From Parasitella parasitica (Eukaryota > Mucoromycota > Mucoromycetes > Mucorales > Mucoraceae), in the NCBI GenBank assembly GCA_025201805.1, contig MU619394.1, positions 1 through 64,000 on the forward strand: a DNA stretch of 64,000 bases, written 5' to 3'. The position numbers were made by a program, and so were the translations under genes. The notes under the pieces were generated by a model, which searched no databases, was not told where the DNA came from, and saw only the letters and a program-made list of their open reading frames with translations. Below are positions 12,214 to 23,500 of this stretch, piece by piece; the stretch's first letter is position 1; every line of letters begins with the position of its first letter.

Positions 12214-12950
12214 TACTTAGGTTACGAGAATAAGGAAAGAAGATGGAAAAGCCTAATAAAGCAAACTTTTAAGCTTTTTGTTACGCTAGTGTAACAATGG
12301 CAAATGTCAGTTACTCGACATAATCTCTCGAGCCTTGACCTTGATTCGATATCAAATAGCATCACTATATCCATAATGTTTATATATATTTATGTTATTG
12401 ATATAGTAATTATTTAATTTATAATCTATTTATTATAGGGTTGCTAGGGATACTACCTTGAAATCTTGCACTTGGAATGACTCACTGCTTGACGATTGGC
12501 TTGACAAAATTTCTGGCTCATCTCAGTGGATGACTAAACGCTTGATGAATCCACTGCAGTACTATTAGCTTGCAATAAACGTGAATCATAAGCATCTACC
12601 GGAGATTCCTGATAATCAAGCAGAAATTAGGTTATTAAAGTTGAGACACCAAAGTCAGTAGCAGCTTTCGATTTGAAAACAATCCCCCCTACAGAATGTA
12701 GATTTTAGTACTCTCTATGACTAAAAATTGTTTGATTTTTTTTTTAATGCTTTAATGTTAAGGTTTGATATACCATGTCCTCTACGCTCCAAGACATCTT
12801 GCTCTAACTTCTTGCCTTTCAAATGAGCTGCCAGTGCCGGAACAGTATTTGAGCCTCCCAATCCAGGTGACTGGTTTGGTTTTTGACTTGTTCAATGTGA
12901 ATACCTAATGAAGAAAAAGATTTCTTCTCCCATTTTACAATTCTATAACA
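12214..12950. other. intergenic between divergent genes
   Basis: This A+T-rich region separates the divergent carrier and RRP41 starts. No gene, RNA or repeat was recognised. Confidence 0.5.
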
Positions 12951-14013
12951 ATGGTAAGAGGGTATCCTACGCACATACACGCACTCTAAAACGCCATTAA
13001 CAATGGCAGAAGAAAAGATCTAATTGAAACAATAGTCTCGATTAGAACTATTGACTCCTGAAGGTCTGCGTATCGACGGCCGTCGTGCCAATGAACTTCG
13101 CAAAATCACAGCAAAGACTTCTGTGTTTAGTCAAGCTGATGGGTCGGCTTACATTGAACAAGGTAATACCAAATGTCTTGCTGCTGTTTATGGCCCCAGA
13201 GAGGTTTGTATTATGGTTTATTCGTCGCCTTGGCTTTGCTTGATGAGCTGACATTTTACATGCGGTAGCTTCGTTTCCGTCAGCAAGGTCTTGCGGACCG
13301 TGCCATCATCAATGTTGAATTCAACGTGGCCCCCTTCAGCTCAAGTGAACGCAAAAAGAGATCAAAGAATGACAAGTAAATACAGCGCATGTGTGCAGTG
13401 TGAATCGCATCAGCATGTATTAACTCTTCAGCATGTAGACGCTCACTAGAAGTAGCAGCGTTCATCCGTCAAACATTTGAGCCTGTCATTTTCACATCTC
13501 AATTCCCCAAAACGCAAATCAGTATATATCTTCAAATTTTCCAAAACGATGGGGGTAATGCATACATAAAAAAAAAATTGGAATGCTCATCTTGCTTATT
13601 GACATGGTGCTTTGCTACAGGCTTACTACAGGCTTGCATTAATGCAGCCACTATGGCATTGATCGACGCAGGTATCCCGATGATGGATTATGTATGTGCT
13701 TGCTCAGCCGGCTGCATCGATAAGGAACCAGTATTGGATTTAAACAATCTCGAAGAGGCTTCGGACACACCTGAATTAACGGTCGCGATATTACCACGAA
13801 CAGGCAAGGTTACTTTGTTAGAGGTGAGTTGATATGCTGCATGTTCATTTGATAATATACTGACGTGTAGATAAGATGGAATCTCGCCTTCATGTGGATA
13901 AACTTGCAAGCGTTACAGAATTAGCTACTGAAGGCTGTATGAAGATTCACACCATTTTAGATGCAGTCATCAGAGAGAACACTGAACATCTCATGTCAAA
14001 ATTAAAAGCATAA
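12951..14013 (+). CDS. RRP41: exosome complex RNase PH-like subunit Rrp41
   Basis: Exons 12951-12953, 13036-13203, 13269-13375, 13439-13554, 13621-13823 and 13876-14013 give 244 aa, the usual size. The first coding exon is just the ATG: the intron follows directly, and exon 2 supplies SRLELLTPEGLRIDGRR, the conserved N terminus of the family. Further RNase PH-fold landmarks are GSAYIEQGNTKCLAAVYGP, LLQACINAATMALIDAGIPM and ELTVAILPRTGKVTLLE. The protein forms the ring of the RNA exosome with Rrp45 and others, in nucleus and cytoplasm; eukaryotic Rrp41 is catalytically inactive in most fungi and animals. It ends 168 bp before the convergent RAX2-like gene's stop. Confidence 0.94.
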
Positions 14014-14181
14014 AAACAATCGTGTACTTGTATATTATTATGAAAGGGTCTTTTTTTTATTGTGATTATGTGTTGTTTTATGCTACTAAATGCTGTATAA
14101 AAAGGTGAGAGGGAGAGAGAGAGGGAGAGAAATAATGTTGTGTATAAAGGTGGTTGTCGAGTAAAATTAGGGGGGTTTTTT

Positions 14182-17100
14182 TTAGCATACACTGAGTGCC
14201 ATTTCGACATAATTACTAGGGAATACACCTTCAACGAAAGAGCCATCCGATTCTATGCAGAGTGCGTGTTAAAGACGTGTTATATACAATGATTATAAAT
14301 ACAACGACTTACTGGCTGCTTTGTATCCAAACCACCAGATGTCGTCACTCGAGTCAACAACGATAATGGGATCTCCTTTCTCAAAGCCAAGTTCGCCCTT
14401 TTCACGGGCACTAAACTCAAACTTGGCATAATACAAATGTGGGTGGTTTTCAGTAGCTACTGCAAAACTGGTGTTGTTCTCGATAGCTGCTTGCATAACA
14501 GATTTGAAATCACTCTTGTACTTGCTTCTCGCCTTGGTGCTTTCTTCTGTGTTGGGTACCTTTTTAGATGTCAGATATTCCTCTACCATTCGCTTCGATG
14601 CAGCTCTTCCATCAAGAGCATTCACTCCGGATGGCGAAGGCGTTGCACGAACGTTTGTTAGAGCTGGCACATTCCCTTGGCTCTGTTGCTGCTGCGTCTC
14701 CATTGTTTCTTCATCAATGAATGCTCGTAATTCGTCCAGAGCATGGCTGGGAACCCCTTGATCCTTGACTTCAACCTGATCATCAATAGGCTCAGCCAGC
14801 TTGGTCTCATCAGCAGCAGAAGAAGAGTGCGATGTATTGACTACGGGCTTAAACTTGTCAGATTTTTTGGTCGGTGTGGGTGGCACAGATGCTTCAGAAA
14901 GGTAGTACTCGTCAAGAGAACCATCGTCGGTTGCTACATGAGCAGATCTACGAGTTACCATGGCTGAAGCCGGCTCGACGAATAGAGGAGCATGCACAGT
15001 TTCAATGGGCGAACCTGCCTTGGCCGTCTTCCAACGAACAGCCGAGTCATCTGTCTCGGTATCTTGACGAGCCGTGTCAATAGGAGCAAGAGATCCGGCA
15101 TCAGAGAGTCGGAAGGCATCAGCATTCATGACTGTGCCGGCATACAATGTCGAATCGTTTTTGAGACGGGGAGTGGGTGCAATGCTGCTCAAGCCAAGCT
15201 TGGTTTTGTCCTGAGACACGTTGTAAGAGTTGGAGTTGTCGCTATTGTCTTCGTTGGGCTCGACAAGCTCAATGGTAGCCACTGCCTTGTTCTTTTCAGC
15301 AGATGGCGCGTTTGTCCAGCGAGCGATAGCAGGGTCACTAGAGAAGGCTCCGCCAGACTGGAACGAATTGTACAGGCTGGATTTGGTCAGTGCAGCAGGC
15401 TTCTCGAGAGGATAGTTGTCATACAGCTCATTAGAGACTACAGGCTCGACAGTAGCCACGCCAACAGCGCCCTCTGTGTTGCAGTTGGTCCATCTCACAT
15501 TGGAAGCAGGAGCTTTGTACGAGTTTGCAGTAGCGGAGTTTTGGTTTGCGTGCATTAAAACATCTTCTGATGAATGGGTTGTTGGGACAGGAGGCATAGC
15601 TGGGATCACGATAGCTGTGCCTACTGCATCCTTGCTGCTGGGAGCTTTTGTCCATCTCACTTTTTCCGCTTTCTCTGCTACGACAGCACCAGGTCCGTAA
15701 ACGGGGTCGATAAGAGAAGAAGAGCCGCCTGACGATCGAACAAAAGATATGGGCTTTACGACAGCTGTGCTCTTGGCAGCATTAGCTGACGAAGCGTTTG
15801 TCCAGCGGACGTTTTCGGGAGCAGGTGTCACAGCAATAGTCGATGTCTCTGGTGGTGCAATGTTGCTGTAGGTGACAGTTTGTGGCAGTGATCTTTCAGA
15901 GCTGGTAGGGCTACTGCGGCTATTGTCGTGATTGTTGTTGAAGGCAGCTGCAGCAGCGCCAGAAGCGACAATGGACTCGTCTCCGGAAATAGCCAAGCCG
16001 ATTTCAGAGCTTCTGAATGGATTGAAAGGACTGAAACGACGGAATTCAAACATCTCCCGATTGGGAGTAGTTGTGTACTCATTGTTGTAGAAAGAGCCGT
16101 TGTTGGAGCTTCGTTGAGAGCTACCATAGGGATTAGCAAAAGTCTCGGAACGGCCAGCATCATGAGAGACAGCAGGAGAGGATATAATAGTTTCGTTACT
16201 GTTGGGAGACTGATAGTTGGTACTGTGTTGATGTGGATTTTGAGCAAAAGACCTAGGGTGAGCAGTTGGAGGCAGAGGGGCAGCTCTTGCAGTCGTGGTA
16301 GCAACGGCACCGCTATTGGCCGTGTTGTTGTACGGAGACAATGTTTGTTCGTGCAGGCGTTCTTGACTAAGCGATTTAGACATGTTGTACAGCTGCTGGT
16401 TCTCTGGCTGAAGGTGGCGGGATTTCTCATTGCCGCCATCTTCCTTTTCATATTTTTCATCATCGAGAGTGTTTGCTTTCAGCGAGGCTATAATGTCCTT
16501 GGGTGAGCGTGGAGGGTTTCCGTAATACGTGTTGGGGTTTGTCTGGGGGTTGATTTTGCTGTCTCTCTTTCGCTTAAAGTAGACATATAGCATGCAGAGC
16601 AGAACAATCAGGAATACAATGCCCAACGAGATGGCAATCGACACGATGATGACTAAGGGTTGCGCCATGCTTCCGCCTGCATTCAGCGAGCTTGTGAAGA
16701 ATAGTGCTGGATCGACGTAAAAGATGCTGTTCAAACCAGAGCTGACGTCGCCATTGGCATCAGAGGTGACCAGATAAGGGGTCCATTCATCGCCATCAAA
16801 GAAGGCTGCGCTGACATTACCAAGCTCTCCCAAGTTGATGAATCCAGATACCAAAAGCACGCTTTGAGCCGACGAATTGGCAGTAATCACAGGCAACATG
16901 GATAAGCCAGCGATAGAGCTACCAGGCCCCAGCTCCTTTCTGGGAGCAATGAACTGTTGGCCATCCCAAATGCGAATGTATGCAGCAGCAGGAGCATCGC
17001 TGCTTTGGCCAGACACATAGACCTGCTTAGTGATGCTGTTGTAGGAGATGCTGGAGGAAGGACCGGGAAGATCGGCAGTTCCAAATGGGCCCCAAGTATT

Positions 17101-20100
17101 ATTAGCAAAGTCATACTCGGCAATAGCGAGAGGGGAGTTGTTCAGACTGATGTTGCCAGCAGCAACCAGCTTCCCATTGATGAATTGGACATCGCTGACT
17201 TGGCCTAAAAGGCCGGAGCCAAGCGTACTCCATTGCAGGCTGGTAGTATTGATCGAGCAAATAGAAGAGCACGGCATGGAGCCCACAGACGTAAAGTTTC
17301 CTCCGACAATCATGGTATTTTGGCTAGACACATGGCGGATAATGTTGACAGATGCAGGAGACCCATCCAGCGTCTTGACTTCAGGCCCAAGTGATAGCGC
17401 CTTGCTGCTCAAATTAAATACGGCTAAATTGTTGCTGCTGGGTCCAGTGAAGCGACCACCCACGTAGAGCAAATCGTTGTTGACGGCCATCGTATTGATG
17501 GTGCCTTGCCAGTCTGCGCCTTGAACTCCGCTCCAGACACCATTCTCGTAAATAGCGACATTCTGGATATTGCCAGACAAGGTAAACTGGCCACCAAAAA
17601 TAGCTGCATGGGTGCTGTTGCTACTCTCTGTCGAGACATCTCTTTTGGCCAGCTTTGAGGCGGTGTGTTCCTTTGTATAGAGCACGCCGACACGAATAGA
17701 AGAGTTACTACTACCTCCAGGATAGAATGCATCGAAAGGCGACAGGGTAGAGTCTTTTGAAATGAATGAAATGCCTCGAGATTGGTATCGTTGCGCACTT
17801 TTAATGCTGCCAATAAAGTAGTCGTTTTTGTTAAAGTTGATGATGGAATAGACCACGCCTGACAAGTAAGGTATGTCGGAAGTTGTGTCCCATAGATTAC
17901 GCTCTGTACTCCAAATAGCTGTGCCAGCAGTGCTGTTTGAATAGGCTTCGTTGCTCGTTTTCAACAATTGCGAAAATTCGCCAGAGACAACGATCGATTG
18001 CTTGTCTTTGATCCAATTCATTGCCTTGACAGGTCCATCGACGCCCTATTAGAAAGAAGAAGAAGAAAGAAAAAATTGCAATATTAGTGAATCAAGTTCT
18101 GTAGTCTGAATGCAATATGTGAGCTTACTCCATGCAATGCGCTCCAGGTGCCTTTCTGGATATCGTAGCGTGCGACATTAGATAAATTATCGCTACTCGT
18201 TGTATTCGTTCCTGCGAGTTTTGCAAACGATCCTCCAACGTACAACTCTGCAAATGACGTTGTGTGTCAATTAACACATCTAATTCTAACGTTTATAAAG
18301 TCTTCACTTACCATTATCAGTGCAAACAAGAGATTCAACAGTGCCGCCAACGCCCTCGTTTTGCAATGCTTTCAGCTGACCGATATTCGTATCGTATTTG
18401 ACAACATTGGTGTATTTGGTCTTTGATTTGTCGGTGCCTGTAAAACTTCCTGCAATGTAAACGCCGTCGCTGGACAAGGCCATGCTTTTGACAATAGAGT
18501 TGCTAGACATAGCATCTATATATGGTGATGTTAATCTACAAGGTCGAGACTGATAATCAAGCGCCAAAAATGCACATACCTGGTAACTGGCCCCATGGAA
18601 TAGACGTGGCATTGATGACAGGCTTGCTGATGTTGTATTGAATTATGCTCGAGAGCGCATCCACAGATGGAATTTTGATAAACTGGACGGCATGGGCAGC
18701 AAAGGTCATGGTGGCATTGCCAGAGAATGTCGTATTTTTGCCCAGCTCAAGTCGAACGCTTGGTGTGAAGCTAGACGACACTACGAAATAGCCAGTGAAG
18801 ATGGACTGACTGAGAACTGAGGAGGGCGTAACAGTGGTTGTATTTGGCTTTTCAAAGGGAGATGCTGATACAGTTGCATCGACATCGGTACGCCCAACAC
18901 AATTATCGGTTGCGCATCCAGGAGAATAGAGCAGAACTTGGTATATGCCAGATTCCGCTATGTTGGGGTAAAATGTCACTGAAGGCGGCGATGCCAAGTC
19001 TGCTTTGGAAACTTGGTTTAGTAGATAGGGAATGCTGGTGTTTGATGAAGCCCAGTCTCCCACTGCTGATATCTTGGGGAGCAGTGTGTTGTTGTTTGTG
19101 ATGGTCGTAGGAGCACAGATGTTCGTGCCTGGGGGGTCGACAGCATAAGCAAAAATTTCTAGAAATGCAAAAAGAGTTGGCAAAACATTTAGCAGCAAAG
19201 GTGAACATGTACATGCCTGACTGAAACACTTTGACAGATGCCAAGCCGCCACCAACGCCATACCAAGAGTTGATGTCGATTGCAATGCCACTCGCCAATG
19301 ATATATTAGTGATTCTGAAATCTTGGTGCAAGACGTTTGTATTGTTTGAGAGAGAGCAGTTTGTCGAACAGGTTTTTGTGAGATTTGTGTCTGGGTCAAA
19401 ATAGGAAAGCTGATATGTGGTTGCATCTGTTAACGATCGAATGCTGTTGTAATAGGCAAAAAGAGTTAGTATTTACTCCTGTCAGAGATTTTCCCTCTCA
19501 CTCGCTCTCGCTCTCCCTCCCTGCCATGCACTCCTTAAAAACAAAAAATACGCACGAAAATTGATTTGTTTGATGATCTCTCAGTTTTGAGTTGGAAATT
19601 CGAATCAAGACTGGATTCACGCTGTATTCGAGAAAAGTTACTTGCCATGTGCCCTTGACGCCATCAGACAGAATCCAAGGGCTGGCATTGGTAACGTCTG
19701 CGCAGACGATGGATCCGGGGGTCGCAGAATTCGACGCAGTATTTGTAGCTGTTACACTCTAAAAAAAAAAAAAAGTTGTGGTCGTCAAATTAGTGCAGCA
19801 TGTAAAAAAAAAGGGGAATTTCATTGTTATTTTTAATTACTTACTGCTGATGATAGACGGATTGGCTGTGTTGCAGGTGCGTGGTAGGGCTGCCCGTCGG
19901 TAGTAGCGTTGAACTCGCCTGCAAATAGCATCGAGTTTTTGTTGGATTTAATGATGGAATAGACTGGCCCATTAACACCCTTCCACGGCAGTCCTTGCCA
20001 TTGATCATTCTTCCAGAGAGCAATACCGCCTCCAAATTGGGAAAGCGAGTCCGAATAATTGATCATGGAAATATCAACGGGTGCAATGAATGAACCACCA

Positions 20101-20534
20101 ACGTACAGCTGCTGATTGGCTGTATCACAATAAAGGCTATGAACGGGCCCGTCGAGACCGTATTTCAATGGCCTCAGTTGGTTGATTTTGAGGTCGATCG
20201 ACGCAATGTTGTTGACGCTTTGTCCCTTGATGGTGGAAAAATTACCGGCAATGAACAGCTTGTTGGAGAGCATGCAGGCGTCGTAGATGGATCCATTGAT
20301 GTTTGATGATGCAATCAGCCTGAGGGTGTCGTTCGAGAGAGAAACGACAGATGAGGTCGATCTTGGGATTTGTGTTAGTTGTTTGGTGTCTTTGTACAGC
20401 GATATCCCGCTATACGATCCTGAAATACCCAGCCTCTCGACAGGATCAAAGTTGATGTTGGGATGTGTAACAAACGATGCGAGGCAGATGTTTATCGCTG
20501 CTGACAGTAGAATGTAGAATAAGCCTGCTGTCAT
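14182..20534 (-). CDS. RAX2: RAX2-like polarity protein with cytoplasmic SH3 tail
   Basis: Exons in transcript order: 20534-19845, 19758-19556, 19443-19217, 19158-18580, 18515-18312, 18247-18129, 18045-14313 and 14252-14182 (all phases agree), giving 1941 aa. A signal peptide (MTAGLFYILLSAAINICLAS) precedes about 1100 residues of RAX2/kelch-like repeats such as LYVGGSF, LFAGEFN, VYIAGSFTG and LLYVGGRFTG. One membrane helix follows at about residues 1136-1165 (IAISLGIVFLIVLLCMLYVY, then KRKRD). The cytoplasmic tail of about 775 residues is Ser/Asn-rich, has five VRWT-type repeats (about 1417-1685) and ends in an SH3 domain (YYAKFEFSAREKGELGFEKG, then WWFGY and GVFPSNYVEM). RAX2 marks growth sites at the cortex. 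The intron 19216-19159 uses a GC donor. The long tail with SH3 is not typical of the yeast protein. Confidence 0.9.
15020..15825 (-). repeat. five VRWT-type protein repeats in the RAX2-like tail
   Basis: Within exon 7 the tail carries VRWTNASSANAAKSTAVV, VRWTKAPSSKDAVGTAIV, VRWTNCNTEGAVGVATVEP, ARWTNAPSAEKNKAVATIE and VRWKTAKAGSPIETVHAP. They are spaced 40-90 residues apart with low-complexity linkers. The shared core is R-W-T-N/K-A-x-S followed by A-V-A-T-hydrophobic. The function is unknown; it is probably a short linear binding motif. Confidence 0.8.
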
Positions 20535-22375
20535 TTATGTGCGTGAGTCTGTGTGTGTGTGTTTGCGTATTTGTATATGTATGTATGTATGTATGTATGT
20601 TGGTTTATTTCAATGGGTAAAATGTTGGTACAAGTATATATATCGGTGGAATTAGCTCGATCAGGATTATATCATCAATAATCCTCTGCAAGCGTCAATT
20701 AGAGAAAGCAAAAAGGAAGGGAAATAAACGAACGGATGGGGATTTCAGACAATAAAAGCGCAAGCAAAAGAGAAAAAAAAAAAGAAGGAGAGAATGGGTT
20801 AAAAATAATGAAATAATAAATGAGAATAACAAAAGGAGTCTTGGTTGGTCAATAAAAAGGTGGTGTTATACAAGAATTGGAAGGGTTACAATTACAGAAC
20901 AGAGTAAATTGGCACATGTTTATTTGGCATTAGGGCAACACCGCTTAATGTCACACTAGTTAAACTACATTTATAACTGGGCTTTTTGTTTGCTTCAAAA
21001 TGAGCACATACAGCAGAACCACCGACACAAATGACGGCTCATTTTTAATGTGCTTTGCAAGATGCAGGTGTTGATATAAAGTTCCATTTCACCAGGAATT
21101 TGGAAGATTATCCCTGTCAATTTGTTTAAATTAAAATTTATGAGGAATCGATGTAATTGATCATGCTACTACTGTATTACTTTGGACGCGATTTTTCTCG
21201 ATAATTCATTGTTTTGCTGTGCCACCATATCAAGGAGCATAGTCCACTGTAAAGATGGTTGGTAAAACATATAAAAGCTGCACTCAAAGAAGCGTCTTGT
21301 TACTTAATAAAGGGTCTATAATTCTCTTGTCAAAGATCTTTTTTCATGAAATCAGCAGGATAGACACAAAAAAACAGGGGGAGATAAAAGGCATGAATGA
21401 TGATCTAGTATATTCTAGCTTTATCATTAGACTCTTCTACTCGTAAACTCTTGGCATGATAGGTCCAAACATAAGCCTACATGTATAATCGACTGAAAAA
21501 ATCTTTTGCTGCTCTATGGATCCAGCAGTAGCATGACATGGCCATGAAAGACCTTTATATTTGTATCTTTAGATAACATGTTTACATGTATTTGTCAAAG
21601 TCATTGTAAACAACGATAATAGAACCGATAAGAGCAGGAAATTGCTAATAAAGCCTTCCTACAAGCTTAATAATATGCTACTGGCTTTTTAAATTTAGAG
21701 CGACCAGTGTCAGTAATTTACTTTTAAAGCGAAGATTGTTATGAAGCAGGCATTTGTGCTCTAACGGTTTATGCGTCAAAAGGGCTCACATCATATACTA
21801 TATACAAATCTATCACTGACAAATGGGCCGTGTTGTTATAAGAGGTACGATATTCTGGAGTTTATACACGCACCGTTTTTCCTTGCATATTTAACTATTC
21901 ATTGCATGTCTTCACAACTGACCACATTTGCTTTGAAATCCAATAAGAGCACGCTTGGAGGTGCTACTCGAGCAGAACCAACTTTTTCGAGGTGCTGATC
22001 TTCTCAGTCGCCTATTGCTCTACGGGCAAAACATCAAGTGCCCAATTCAAAGTCGTAACTACAGAGTTGTGTTGTATAAATATGAACAGAAAGAAATCCG
22101 TAATCTGAATATGATATGCCATTTGGAAATAGTGCGAGCACTTAATTAAAGTTCGTTTATTAGTGCGTGTTCTGATTACTGTTCGTCTAGAGGAGTTGAG
22201 CTTTTTGAACGCTCAGAAGCTTTAGATGTGTGATATGTTTTCTATTAACGCATTTGATATGATAACGAAGCACCACTGTAAAGATTTGAGGAAATTAGCT
22301 CAAAAAGCCTAAGGTCCGGTGAAAAGTTGCGAGCGAAATTTTAATGCAAGCAATCGCAACTTGTTGAAAGATTCG
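20535..22375. other. spacer with microsatellite and no gene
   Basis: A (TATG)n microsatellite lies at about 20576-20600, just upstream of the RAX2-like start. The rest is A+T-rich without recognisable coding or RNA features. Confidence 0.5.
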
Positions 22376-23206
22376 ACAGGGCAAGAGGAGTATCAGAGCG
22401 TAGACAAAGCAAACCTAGTGGGGTCCCACAAAAATTGGTAGATCCAGAAGGATGTTTGGGAGTCTCCTAGATAAACCCAAGCTACTGATCAAATTTCCGT
22501 AATACAAGCTTCAATATAATTGATATCCATTCAAAGAATAAGAGGGCGGTGGAAATGCGGAGTGTCTCCTAGATAAAATTGACGCCAATTGTAATGTCTT
22601 TGTGGAGCAAGCTTCAATGTTATTAATTGTGTTTGGCGAAAAAATGACAGAGCAAGGGAACATCAGAGCGTGGACAAAGCAAACCCGGCTGAATACTACA
22701 AAGTAGCATAGATCCAGAGGTGTGTTTGAGAGTCTCTTAGATAAACCCAAGTACTAATCAAATCTTCGTTACCCCAAACATCAATACAATAAATATCAGC
22801 CTCAAAAATATACAAGGCGAATAATATCAGAGTGGCTATGGCAATCCAGGGGCTACCTCCCAATCTTTGCCTGACTGGCCACAACACGATCGATCTAAGC
22901 TTGAAAGAGAGAAGGAGCGAAGTAAATGCGGGAGTGTCTCCAAGATAAAATAGACGCCAATTGTAATGTCTTTGTGGAGCAAGCTTCAATGTCATTAATT
23001 GTGTTTGGCGAAAAATGGCAGAGCAGGGGAGCATCAGAGCGTGGACAAAGCAAATCCGGCTGAACACTGCAAAGTAGCATAGATCCAGAGGAGTGTTTGA
23101 GAGTCTCTTAGATAAACCCAAGTACTAATCAAATCTTCGTTACCCCAAACATCAATACAACAAATATCAGCTTCAAAGATATACAAGACGGATAATATCA
23201 GAGTGT
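22376..23206. repeat. tandem duplication, two full and one partial unit
   Basis: Two nearly identical blocks, 22560-22835 and 22930-23205, both start near agtgtctcc.agataaaat and run through gtaatgtctttgtggagcaa to an ending near ataatatcagagtg; the offset is about 372 bp. A more diverged partial copy occupies 22376-22500 (cagagcgtagacaaagcaaa). Repeated minus-strand reading frames in it (MGLSKRLSNTPLDLCYF) merely reflect the duplication. Confidence 0.8.
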
Positions 23207-23500
23207 CTCGTGGCAAGTTCTAAGGCTGTTCTTCATGTCTTTGCACTTAGGCGCAAGTGTCGCTATTGACTCCAATAATCAATGGAAATGTGATAGGGTA
23301 TATAAACAAACTTACAACTTTACGATTGACCAAATTGACACTATTGATTTACGCAGCATTGCTTCCATGCGAATAATACATCAAATACTTACTTTTTGTT
23401 ATCGTTTAGTTGGTGAGCAGTAGGAAGAAACAAAGCATTTTTATTGTACTGGTGTTCATTTGCAGGGAGTGACTCGTGTCAATGGAATGGCACGCTATAA

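Noticed and set aside
14437-17467. Many forward frames of 70-190 codons
   Set aside because: Shadows of the large minus-strand exon of the RAX2-like gene, which has clear domains.
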